A stretch of 64,000 nt of DNA, taken from NCBI GenBank assembly GCA_021773835.1, contig JAJFJQ010000035.1, forward strand, positions 45,781 to 109,780, read 5' to 3'. The notes beneath the pieces are model-generated. The model worked only from the letters and a program-made list of their open reading frames with translations. It was not told the origin of the DNA and did no database searches. Below, in pieces: positions 45,854-54,022 of this stretch (position 1 is the stretch's first letter; the number at the start of each line of letters is the position of its first letter). The translations under genes and the position numbers were made by a program. Source of the DNA: Gammaproteobacteria bacterium. Lineage in GTDB: Bacteria; Pseudomonadota; Gammaproteobacteria; Ga0077536.

Positions 45854-47167
45854 ATGATGACAGCGTCCGTTCAGTGGTCGGTTCAACGATTGGATTCCGT
45901 TCAAAATGACTTCGATAAACGCTTGAGTACGCTAATCGATTGGAATGAATCGCACGATCAATCCGTAGAGACCAAGGTGCGAGACATTCTCACCGACGTT
46001 CGAACGCGCGGAGACGCAGCGGTAGTGCAACTGACGAATCAATTTGATGGTAGAGATGCCGCCACAATGGCAGATCTCACGGTCGAAGATTTTTCTCATG
46101 CGATTACCGAGATTGAGCCCGCGCTTGCGGGAGCACTTGAAGATGCCGCAGAACGGATCCGAGGCTTCCATGAGCGCCAACTACAGACGTCGTGGGATTA
46201 TCAAGAAGAAGACGGGACGATCCTTGGTCAGCTGGTGCGGCCTTTGGACTCCGTGGGCGTTTACGTTCCTGGCGGCAAGGCGGCCTACCCATCGTCGGTT
46301 TTGATGAATGTTATCCCTGCGAAAGTAGCAGGGGTCAACAACATTACGATGACGGTGCCCGCCCCAGCAGGCGAACTCGAGCCGGTGGTTTTGGCCGCCG
46401 CGCACATCGCTGGTGTCGACCGCATCTATTCGATAGGCGGTGCGCAAGCAATTGCCGCGCTAGCATACGGGACCGAAAGCGTGCTCTCGGTAGATAAAAT
46501 CGTGGGGCCCGGCAATATATACGTCGCCACAGCCAAGTCTTTAGTCTTTGGCACCGTCGGTATCGACATGATCGCAGGGCCGTCAGAAATCTTGATCGTG
46601 TGTGACGGGAAAACGGACCCGGACTGGGTGGCCATGGACTTGTTCTCTCAAGCGGAGCACGACGAACAGGCACAGGCGATATTGATCTGCCCCGACAATA
46701 ATTATTTAGATGCCGTCGCCACCAGTGTTTCACGACTACTACCGGAGATGGAGCGGCGCGATATCATTGCCGCATCCTTGACTCGGCGCGGTGCATTTAT
46801 AAAGGTAGGCGATCTCGATGAAGCGATTGATTTAGCCAATCGTATTGCACCCGAACACCTTGAACTGTCCGTCGAAAAACCTCGAGAATTGCTACCTGCG
46901 GTGCGGCATGCCGGGGCTGTTTTCTTAGGCCGTTATACCGCTGAAGCCTTAGGCGATTATTGTGCCGGGCCGAACCATGTCCTACCGACTTCCGGGACCG
47001 CGCGATTTTTTTCACCGCTCGGCGTCTACGATTTTCAGAAGCGATCGTCAGTCATCGAGTGTACGGCGGCGGGTGCTGCACGCCTTGGTTCCATCGCGGC
47101 GCTACTAGCCAACGGCGAGGGACTGACGGCACATGCCAAATCCGCCGCGTATAGAGATAAGGCGTAA
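45854..47167 (+). CDS. hisD: Histidinol dehydrogenase
   Basis: 437 residues. HisD oxidises histidinol to histidine in two NAD-dependent steps. The zinc and substrate blocks are visible: [51 protein letters not shown], and the [27 protein letters not shown] region with the late histidines. It closes the murA-hisG-hisD run. hisC, often next in related genomes, is not here. Confidence 0.98.
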   Translation: MMTASVQWSVQRLDSVQNDFDKRLSTLIDWNESHDQSVETKVRDILTDVRTRGDAAVVQLTNQFDGRDAATMADLTVEDFSHAITEIEPALAGALEDAAERIRGFHERQLQTSWDYQEEDGTILGQLVRPLDSVGVYVPGGKAAYPSSVLMNVIPAKVAGVNNITMTVPAPAGELEPVVLAAAHIAGVDRIYSIGGAQAIAALAYGTESVLSVDKIVGPGNIYVATAKSLVFGTVGIDMIAGPSEILIVCDGKTDPDWVAMDLFSQAEHDEQAQAILICPDNNYLDAVATSVSRLLPEMERRDIIAASLTRRGAFIKVGDLDEAIDLANRIAPEHLELSVEKPRELLPAVRHAGAVFLGRYTAEALGDYCAGPNHVLPTSGTARFFSPLGVYDFQKRSSVIECTAAGAARLGSIAALLANGEGLTAHAKSAAYRDKA

Positions 47168-47267
47168 CAAAAACAAAACCAATCTTATGACGCACGATCG
47201 GTGGAGCCTGGCTGCGCGTTCACATGAAGTCGCATATCCAGCCACCCCCAGGGCGCCTTCTGCCAAT

Positions 47268-48368
47268 CTATCTTGAAATGTACAGCGGGCGCTTGGCGAC
47301 TATGCTGTCTAAATTTAGCTCCGCGCCAAGCCGCGTGGCGCGGATAATGACACTCGACCCTGGTCGTAGAGACGAAATTGCATCGATCGCCTGTTGCGAA
47401 TCGTGTACCGGATCCCCGCTTATGTGGGTGATAACGTCTCCCGGCAGAAGCCCAGCCATGGCTGCCGGACTGCCGGCTATAACCGTGAGTACAACGATCC
47501 CAAATTCGCTATTGGCCTTGAGTTCTTGGCGCAGTGTCGGAGACAGATCTCGCGCTTCGATGCCAATCCATCCGCGTTCCACTGTTCCGGCAGTGACCAG
47601 TTGTTGCATGACATCAACGGCAATACTTGTTGGGATGGCGAACCCAATACCGGGGACACCGAGTATGGCGGAGTTGATACCGATGAGTTCACCGATAGCG
47701 TTAACCAATGCGCCGCCCGAATTTCCGGGATTTATGGCGGCGTCGGTTTGGATGAAGTTTTCAAAAGTGTTGATCCCCACACGATTACGCCCAGTCGCAC
47801 TGACGATACCCTGAGTCACGGTTTGGCCGACCCCGAGTGGATTGCCGATCGCCAGCACGATATCCCCGACCATCACCGAATTAGAATCACCCAACGCGAT
47901 ACTCGGCAGATCGGTATATTCGATCCGGAGAACAGCAATATCGGTTTCCGGATCGGTACCAACAACCCTAGCCTCGGCAATTCGACCATCACTTAGGACT
48001 GTTTGGATACGGTCGGCATCACGTACTACGTGGAAATTTGTCAAAATTAACCCATCCGGGTCGACGATCACGCCACTGCCCAAACTAGTCTCGAGACTCG
48101 ATCTCGGCGGTGCTGCCGGTAGCTGGAAAAATTTCTGAAAGACCGGGTCATCGAGCAGCGGGCTGCGTTTGCGCTGGATAGTGGTAGCGGTATGTATGCT
48201 GACGACTGCCGGAGCTGCTCGCTGTACTGCTTGAGAATATGAAAATTGTCGGTCACCGGGGGTGACGAGTTCCCAACGGTCGCGCGCGAACAATAAAAAG
48301 AGCAAGGCAATGCCGAGACCAATCAAACTGAACTGGATAAAAAAAACCGCCGCTTTGGCTATTCGCAT
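47268..48368 (-). CDS. degS: Periplasmic site-1 protease of the envelope stress response
   Basis: 366 residues. An N-terminal membrane anchor (about 8-27) is followed by a trypsin-like protease with the His in LTNFHVV, the Asp in ETDIAVLRIE and the Ser in NPGNSGGALV. One PDZ domain (about 270-355, RGWIGIEARDLSP; PAAMAGLLPGDVI) ends it. This is the DegS/AlgW form, which cleaves the anti-sigma factor RseA/MucA when unfolded porins bind the PDZ. Its place near hisD and upstream of petA matches algW of pseudomonads, an alternative symbol. Confidence 0.93.
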   Translation of the reverse strand: MRIAKAAVFFIQFSLIGLGIALLFLLFARDRWELVTPGDRQFSYSQAVQRAAPAVVSIHTATTIQRKRSPLLDDPVFQKFFQLPAAPPRSSLETSLGSGVIVDPDGLILTNFHVVRDADRIQTVLSDGRIAEARVVGTDPETDIAVLRIEYTDLPSIALGDSNSVMVGDIVLAIGNPLGVGQTVTQGIVSATGRNRVGINTFENFIQTDAAINPGNSGGALVNAIGELIGINSAILGVPGIGFAIPTSIAVDVMQQLVTAGTVERGWIGIEARDLSPTLRQELKANSEFGIVVLTVIAGSPAAMAGLLPGDVITHISGDPVHDSQQAIDAISSLRPGSSVIIRATRLGAELNLDSIVAKRPLYISR

Positions 48369-48480
48369 CGATTTCGTCGCCTAATTCATGCGTCTATGGA
48401 GTGTAGGGTACGCCTTACGGTGCATCCCCGTTCCTCGATTGGTTGGGCCGGAGCCGAGATAGTTGACGTGGTTTTAGTGA

Positions 48481-48486
48481 TATAAT
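48481..48486 (+). promoter_or_regulatory. -10 element, likely petABC promoter
   Basis: A perfect TATAAT about 160 bases before petA. TTGACG upstream is only 12 bases away, too close for a normal -35. At standard spacing the -35 is poor. The leader to petA would be long. Confidence 0.4.
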
Positions 48487-48646
48487 CACCCGGCTTTCGT
48501 GCTGTTGTCGACACACCGCAGTACGTTACCGAGTGCCGGTTGGTGGGGTCAATCGGCAAATTCAAGCTATAACGTGGCGGCCCCATGGGATTCAACCTTG
48601 AACCTGTGGTGCCTCCGACGTTGGAAGACCGGAGTGTGGCAACGCT

Positions 48647-49240
48647 ATGAGTGACAACGCCGTCGACGTTGATAGACGTCGGTTCCTTACGGGCACGACC
48701 GCGGTTATCGGTGGCATCGGTGCCGCTATCGCCGCCGTGCCGTTCATTGCTTCGTTTCAGCCGAGCGCAAAGGCCAAGGCCATCGGGGCGCCGGTGGAAG
48801 TAGATATCGGTAAGCTTGAGCCGGGGCAGCGGATCACGCAAAAGTGGCGCGGCCAACCGGTATGGATTGTCCGACGAACGTCTGAGATGGTCGATACATT
48901 GAAGAATTTCGATGGCGGCTTACTACGAGATCCGTCGTCCAATGAATCCGTGCAACCTGAGTATGCTGCCAACGCGTGGCGTTCGACGAAAGAGGAGTAC
49001 CTGATCCTCGTTGGATTGTGCACGCACCTCGGTTGCTCGCCTAGTTTTGTCCCTGAGCCTGGTGCGGTAGACGAAACTTGGGTTGGTGGGTTCTTTTGCC
49101 CTTGCCATGGTTCGAAATTCGATCTCGCCGGCCGCGCATATAGTGGATATCCGGCGCCGACTAATATGACCGTACCCCCGTACCGATTCGCATCCGATAC
49201 CCGGGTTGTAATTGGCGAAGACGAAGGAGACGCCTCGTGA
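48647..49240 (+). CDS. petA: Ubiquinol-cytochrome c reductase, Rieske iron-sulfur subunit
   Basis: 197 residues. An N-terminal RRRFLTGTTAVIGG twin-arginine-type signal anchor is followed by the Rieske domain. The cluster ligands are in CTHLGC and CPCHGSKFD. It accepts electrons from ubiquinol and passes them to cytochrome c1 in the bc1 complex of the inner membrane. Its stop overlaps the start of petB by four bases. Confidence 0.97.
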   Translation: MSDNAVDVDRRRFLTGTTAVIGGIGAAIAAVPFIASFQPSAKAKAIGAPVEVDIGKLEPGQRITQKWRGQPVWIVRRTSEMVDTLKNFDGGLLRDPSSNESVQPEYAANAWRSTKEEYLILVGLCTHLGCSPSFVPEPGAVDETWVGGFFCPCHGSKFDLAGRAYSGYPAPTNMTVPPYRFASDTRVVIGEDEGDAS

Positions 49241-50472
49241 ACGCTGTCGTGAAACAGTTAACCGGCTTACGCGATTGGGTTGACGACCGTTTTCCACTCG
49301 TAAAACTATGGAATGAACATATGGGGCAGTACTACGCCCCGAAAAACTTCAATTTTTGGTATTACTTCGGCGTCCTTTCGATTGTTGTTCTCGCGCTCCA
49401 GATAGTGACCGGGATCTGGTTGACGATGAACTATAAGCCTGACGCCGAACTCGCCTTTGCGTCTGTCGAGTACATCATGCGAGACGTGGAATGGGGTTGG
49501 CTCATTCGCTACATGCACTCAACCGGCGCGTCTGCATTTTTCATCGTCGTGTATCTGCATATGTTTCGGGCCCTACTGTACGGGTCCTACAAAAAACCAC
49601 GCGAGCTTATTTGGATCCTTGGAATGTTTACCTATCTCGCGCTGATGGCAGAGGCATTTCTTGGGTATTTGCTGCCATGGGGCCAAATGTCATTTTGGGG
49701 CGCGCAGGTCATTATTTCTCTGTTTGGTGCGATTCCATTTGTTGGCGACACACTTTCGTTATGGATCCGTGGCGACTTTGTGGTCTCAGACGTAACCTTG
49801 AATCGATTCTTTTCCTTGCACGTTATCGCGATGCCGCTGGCAATCGTTGGCTTGGTGTTCTTGCACATCATCGCCTTGCACGAGGTCGGGTCAAACAATC
49901 CGGATGGGGTTGAGATCAAGAAAAAGAAAGGGCCGGATGGCGTGCCGTTGGATGGGATCCCCTTCCACCCATACTACTCGGTTAAAGACACGGTCGGCGT
50001 GATCGTATTTTTGATTCTGTTTGCGGCGGTGGTCTTTTTTGCGCCGGAGTTCGGTGGTTGGTTTCTCGAAGCGAATAATTTTATTCCTGCCAATCCGCTG
50101 GTCACACCAGAGCACATCGTGCCGTTATGGTATTTCACGCCGTTTTACGCAATCTTGCGCGCCGTCCCCGATAAGTTAATCGGTGTGTTATTGATGGGAG
50201 CGGCAACTATGATCTTTTTTCTGCTGCCCTGGCTCGACCGCAGTCCGGTTAAATCGATACGGTATCGTGGCCCCTTGTTTAAGACTGCGTTGTGGCTGTT
50301 TGTGATCAGCTTTATCGCGCTTGGTTACCTCGGGACACAAACCCCAACGCCGCAAATGACGTGGATGGCACGTGGTTTTTCTGCAATTTATTTCGGTTTT
50401 TTTCTGTTGATGCCGTTTTACAGCAAAATTGACAAAACCAAACCCGTCCCCGATAGAGTGACAGATAAATGA
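49237..50472 (+). CDS. petB: Ubiquinol-cytochrome c reductase, cytochrome b subunit
   Basis: 411 residues with eight predicted membrane helices. Heme-ligand histidines occur in RYMHSTGASAFFIVVYLHMF and the later HVIAMPLAIVGLVFLHI. The Qo site motif, usually PEWY, is PLWYF at 296-300, so the conserved glutamate is a leucine. Some gammaproteobacterial proteins are known to have other residues here. The gene overlaps petA and petC by four bases on each side. It uses a GTG start. Confidence 0.97.
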   Translation: MNAVVKQLTGLRDWVDDRFPLVKLWNEHMGQYYAPKNFNFWYYFGVLSIVVLALQIVTGIWLTMNYKPDAELAFASVEYIMRDVEWGWLIRYMHSTGASAFFIVVYLHMFRALLYGSYKKPRELIWILGMFTYLALMAEAFLGYLLPWGQMSFWGAQVIISLFGAIPFVGDTLSLWIRGDFVVSDVTLNRFFSLHVIAMPLAIVGLVFLHIIALHEVGSNNPDGVEIKKKKGPDGVPLDGIPFHPYYSVKDTVGVIVFLILFAAVVFFAPEFGGWFLEANNFIPANPLVTPEHIVPLWYFTPFYAILRAVPDKLIGVLLMGAATMIFFLLPWLDRSPVKSIRYRGPLFKTALWLFVISFIALGYLGTQTPTPQMTWMARGFSAIYFGFFLLMPFYSKIDKTKPVPDRVTDK

Positions 50473-51212
50473 GTAGGTTATTCACTTTTCTTCTGGCGAT
50501 GTTGTGCTTCGAGTTAGCGCTTGCGGCTGGCGGTCACGGCCCTGCCATGCAACCGGTAAAGATAGATTTGTCGGATAAATTGTCCTTGCAGCGAGGCGCA
50601 CAAGTGTTTGTGAATTACTGCGTCAGTTGTCATTCCGCCTCATTCATGCGCTACAACCGAATCGCTGCAGATCTGGATTTGTCGGAAGAATCTGTGCAAA
50701 CGAATCTGATGTTTACGACCGACAAGATCGGTGATGCCATGGAAGTCGCAATGCGACCATCGGATGCCGAGTCGTGGTTCGGTGCGCCGCCACCAGATCT
50801 TTCAGTCGTCGCACGCTCACGCGGTCCAGACTGGCTATACAATTTCTTGATCACTTTCTATGTTGATGAAAATAAACCCACGGGGGTCAATAATCTATTT
50901 TTCAAGGACACCGCGATGCCGCACGTACTGTGGGAGCTCCAGGGGTTGCAGCGCGCTGTTTATCACACTGAAGCTGCCGATGACGGTAATGAAACTACAA
51001 CTATTGAGCGCCTCGAACTCGCTCAACGCGGCAGCCTCACTGAAAACGAATATAAAAGATTGGTTCGAGATTTGGTTGGCTTTTTAGTCTATGTCGGGGA
51101 ACCAGCAAAATTGGTCCGCCACCGACTAGGATTCTGGGTCATTGTTTTTCTACTGGTGTTTCTTGTCGCCGCCTACCTAATGAAGCGTGAATATTGGAAA
51201 GATGTCCACTGA
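50469..51212 (+). CDS. petC: Ubiquinol-cytochrome c reductase, cytochrome c1 subunit
   Basis: 247 residues. A signal peptide ends near ELALAAGG. The heme c site is CVSCH in NYCVSCHSASFMRYNR. The axial methionine is probably in KDTAMPHVLW. A C-terminal membrane anchor (FWVIVFLLVFLVAAYLMKR) fixes it in the inner membrane. It passes electrons to soluble cytochrome c. sspA begins two bases after its stop. Confidence 0.97.
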   Translation: MSRLFTFLLAMLCFELALAAGGHGPAMQPVKIDLSDKLSLQRGAQVFVNYCVSCHSASFMRYNRIAADLDLSEESVQTNLMFTTDKIGDAMEVAMRPSDAESWFGAPPPDLSVVARSRGPDWLYNFLITFYVDENKPTGVNNLFFKDTAMPHVLWELQGLQRAVYHTEAADDGNETTTIERLELAQRGSLTENEYKRLVRDLVGFLVYVGEPAKLVRHRLGFWVIVFLLVFLVAAYLMKREYWKDVH

Positions 51213-51213
51213 T

Positions 51214-51840
51214 ATGACTGGATTAGCAAATAGACGATCGGTGATGACACTTTATTGTGACGCGTCCGACCCGATTGGCCATGGCGTGCGAATTGTTCTT
51301 GCCGAGAAAGATATTAACGTTGATATCAATTTTGTTGATGACGAAAATCGGCCAGAAGATCTGAATGACTTAAATCCATACGATTCGATTCTGACCCTGA
51401 TCGATCGCGAACTCGTCATTTACGATGCTCAGATCATGATGGAATATCTTGACGAGCGTTACCCGCACCCTCCACTGATGCCAGTCGATCCGGTATCTCG
51501 TGCGACTAATCGGCAATTTCGCTACCGAGTAATACGGGATCTTTACAGTATCCTCGAGGATTTGGTTAGCGCAAACGAAATAGCAGCCGCCAATGCGCGA
51601 AAGACCATTAGGGACAACCTTCTCGCGATCGCACCGATTTTTTCACAGCATGAATACTTCATGTCTGACGAATATTCACTCGTCGACTGCTGCTTGTCGC
51701 CGTTGTTATGGCGGTTGCAATTCTATGGCGTTAAATTGACTGCACCGGCAAAGCCGATATTGAAGTACGCCGAGCGGATTTTCGCTCGCGATGGATTTCA
51801 GGCTAGCTTGTCGCCGTTTGAGCGTGAGGTTTCAAACTAA
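51214..51840 (+). CDS. sspA: Stringent starvation protein A
   Basis: 208 residues from the ATG at 51214; an earlier ATG at 51202 is inside petC. The glutathione-transferase fold of SspA is recognisable by NRRSVMTLYCDASDPIGH, IMMEYLDERYPHPPLMPV, and YSLVDCCLSPLLWRLQFYG. In E. coli it binds RNA polymerase and controls stress and phage genes. Its order after petC and before sspB is standard for the class. Confidence 0.95.
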   Translation: MTGLANRRSVMTLYCDASDPIGHGVRIVLAEKDINVDINFVDDENRPEDLNDLNPYDSILTLIDRELVIYDAQIMMEYLDERYPHPPLMPVDPVSRATNRQFRYRVIRDLYSILEDLVSANEIAAANARKTIRDNLLAIAPIFSQHEYFMSDEYSLVDCCLSPLLWRLQFYGVKLTAPAKPILKYAERIFARDGFQASLSPFEREVSN

Positions 51841-51965
51841 TAGGATAATCGCTGCGGTTCGCTGTGCCCGATTGACTGCATATATGAAGCGACGCATCCG
51901 CTGGTTTGACTCGATGTACCAAAGACATTCCATCCAAGTTCATATTTAGACCAGATATTAGGCCT

Positions 51966-52361
51966 GTGGTTTCTACAAGACCGTATTTAATCAGGGCGAT
52001 CAATGAGTGGGCAGCGGATAACAATCTGACCCCACATCTTCTGGTCGATACCACCCATGACGGCGTTTCTGTTCCAGAAGAATTTATTGAGGACGGCAAA
52101 ATTGTTCTCAATATCGCATCCGGGGCGGTTGCAAATTTGACCCTGGGGGACGACTACATCTCGTTTAACGCTAGGTTCGCTGGGATTGCCCGCGAAATAT
52201 TTGTACCCGTACCTGCGGTATGTGCAGTTTATGCTCGTGAGAACGGGATGGGAATAGTCTTGCCGGATGACCCTGAACGAGAAGAAACGACCACGACAGA
52301 TGAACCTTCGTCACCTACCCCAACGCCCCCTAAGGGATCACATCTTAAAATCATAAAGTAG
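51966..52361 (+). CDS. sspB: ClpXP protease specificity-enhancing factor SspB
   Basis: About 131 residues from a GTG at 51966, chosen because SspB proteins begin just before the RPYLIRAINEW block; a TTG at 51906 would add 20 residues. The substrate-binding core is LTPHLLVDTTHDGVSVP, NIASGAVANLTLGDD and FNARFAGIAREIFVPV. A linker rich in T and P leads to the ClpX-binding tail SHLKIIK. It delivers ssrA-tagged proteins to ClpXP. It lies 125 bases after sspA. Confidence 0.93.
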   Translation: MVSTRPYLIRAINEWAADNNLTPHLLVDTTHDGVSVPEEFIEDGKIVLNIASGAVANLTLGDDYISFNARFAGIAREIFVPVPAVCAVYARENGMGIVLPDDPEREETTTTDEPSSPTPTPPKGSHLKIIK

Positions 52362-52395
52362 ATCTATTCGCAGCTGGTCGCAGGTCAACGGGTTG

Positions 52396-52995
52396 CTACC
52401 GATATTCGAATAGCTTGACTACCTTCTGAGCGCCGCCGACGCGGCTGGCTGCGTCAGCTACAGTTGCCCCGGCAGCTTGACTTATGATCCCCATGAGAAA
52501 GACCACGCCGTTTTCGCTAACAACCTTAACCTTCGTGGCGTCGATATTGTTAATCGTAAATAGTTTGGTCTTTACCTTGGCAGTTAGCAGACTGTCACTG
52601 CTGCGTGTAACCATTGAACTCGGTGCTGCTATCTGAATTTCGTCATAGACGTGTCGTACCTTTTCGATTTGAGAGACGATGTCTATCGCGGTCCTCCTCA
52701 GTTCCTCGGTCGGTGTTTGACCGGTTACCAACACCACTTGATTGTAACTGGTAACGCTGAGATGCGTTTGACCATGTAGATCATTGTTACTGCGAATTGC
52801 TTCAAGAGCTTTTAGTTCGATTGCCTGGTCTTCGATGAAAGTACCGGTGGTCCGTTCATCATGTGCGACTACTGCGCTAGTTGCTGCTCCGCCAAATAGC
52901 ACACCCGCACATCCGACGACCGAGCAAGTTAGAGATAAAAGCGCAATTACCCGTACGCAATTGTTTATCGAATTTACTGTCCGTAGTTTTTTCAA
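52396..52995 (-). CDS. dolP: Outer membrane BON-domain lipoprotein DolP
   Basis: 199 residues. The lipobox is SVVGC. Two BON domains follow (about 55-120 with VTSYNQVVLVTGQTPTEELR, and 130-195 with VKVVSENGVVFLMGIIS). This is the DolP/YraP pattern. DolP binds anionic phospholipids at division sites and supports outer membrane integrity. Its start overlaps the diaA stop by four bases. Confidence 0.92.
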   Translation of the reverse strand: MKKLRTVNSINNCVRVIALLSLTCSVVGCAGVLFGGAATSAVVAHDERTTGTFIEDQAIELKALEAIRSNNDLHGQTHLSVTSYNQVVLVTGQTPTEELRRTAIDIVSQIEKVRHVYDEIQIAAPSSMVTRSSDSLLTAKVKTKLFTINNIDATKVKVVSENGVVFLMGIISQAAGATVADAASRVGGAQKVVKLFEYR

Positions 52996-53585
52996 TCTGA
53001 GTACCCCAATAGATGATCGTCAATCAGATCACAAATACAGTGAACTATCATTAAGTGTACTTCCTGAATTCGCGCCGTCGATGACGACGGAACTCGGATC
53101 TCAACATCGCCTTCGGCTAGGCTCCTTGCCGCCTCTCCGCCGTCGCGGCCACTTACCATTATGACTCGGGCATCCTGATCATGTGCGGCATCGATAGCAG
53201 CAACAATATTATTCGATTCGCCGCTTGTCGAAAACGCGAGAACGACGTCTCCCGGCCTTCCCAGGGCACGAATTTGCTTTGAGAAAATATCCGCGAATTG
53301 ATAGTCATTCGCGACCGAGGTAATTGTCGATGCGTCTGTGGTCAGCGCAATTGCAGCGAGACCTGGTCGTTCCCGTTCAAATCGATTTAACATTTCCGAT
53401 GAGAAGTGCTGGGCGTCAGCGGCGGAACCTCCATTTCCACAAGACATAACCTTATTATTTTCCATAAGGCACTTAAGGATTGAATCGGCAGCCTCCACGA
53501 TCTTCGGACCCAGGGCGAATGCCGCTTCCGTCTTTAGGGCGATGCTTTCGTCAAATATTTGTTTTACCCGATTCAGTCGATCCAT
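52992..53585 (-). CDS. diaA: SIS-domain protein DiaA (phosphoheptose isomerase family)
   Basis: 197 residues. The SIS domain spans about 35-190 with KVMSCGNGGSAADAQHFSSEM, LTTDASTITSVAND, and FSTSGESNNIV. Its place between yraN and dolP marks it as DiaA, which binds DnaA and times replication start. The fold is shared with GmhA (sedoheptulose 7-phosphate isomerase), so LPS heptose synthesis cannot be ruled out. Confidence 0.85.
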   Translation of the reverse strand: MDRLNRVKQIFDESIALKTEAAFALGPKIVEAADSILKCLMENNKVMSCGNGGSAADAQHFSSEMLNRFERERPGLAAIALTTDASTITSVANDYQFADIFSKQIRALGRPGDVVLAFSTSGESNNIVAAIDAAHDQDARVIMVSGRDGGEAARSLAEGDVEIRVPSSSTARIQEVHLMIVHCICDLIDDHLLGYSD

Positions 53586-53635
53586 ATCAATGTTCGATTA
53601 AAAATATCACTCGTTAGCAGTATGCGGCAGCTTTA

Positions 53636-54022
53636 TTATGTGGAAAACGCATCTTTTATCCAATCGTATTTTGTTTTCCCGCCACGCTTGTAGACGCCGA
53701 CGGCGTCAAACCGGCAGGTGCAATTTTGAAGATGTGGATTAGAAACGAGAAAATGGGTGGCCGCACGGATTATTCGTTTTTGTTTGTGCACGGTGATTGA
53801 CTCAAATGGGTTGCCATAGTCGTCACCGCGGCGATATCTTACCTCGACGAATACAACGCAGCCCCCGTCATGCATCACTAGATCGATCTCTCCCGCGCGA
53901 CATTTGTAGTTTCGGCAGTTCGTGATGAGACCGCATTTGATTAAGTAAGACTCAGCGTTCTTTTCGAATTCGTCGCCTATAGTTTTGGGTAGGATCCGTT
54001 TTAGGACGGAATTCGAATTCAT
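53636..54022 (-). CDS. yraN: UPF0102 family protein YraN
   Basis: 128 residues from an ATG that overlaps the lpoA stop (ATGA on the minus strand). YraN proteins have a Holliday-junction-resolvase-like nuclease fold. The motif CRAGEIDLVMHDGGCVVFVEVRYR contains E, D and the ExK-like E.R position. The chain begins GDEFEKNAESYLIKCG. Function is not settled. It is 50 bases upstream of diaA. Confidence 0.93.
   Translation of the reverse strand: MNSNSVLKRILPKTIGDEFEKNAESYLIKCGLITNCRNYKCRAGEIDLVMHDGGCVVFVEVRYRRGDDYGNPFESITVHKQKRIIRAATHFLVSNPHLQNCTCRFDAVGVYKRGGKTKYDWIKDAFST

Noticed and set aside
47224..47814. A 196-codon plus-strand frame
   Set aside because: It is antisense to degS/algW, whose motifs are intact. 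It has no motif of its own.
48463..48486. TTGACG and TATAAT as a standard promoter
   Set aside because: The spacer is 12 bases, too short for sigma70. Only the -10 is kept, at low confidence.
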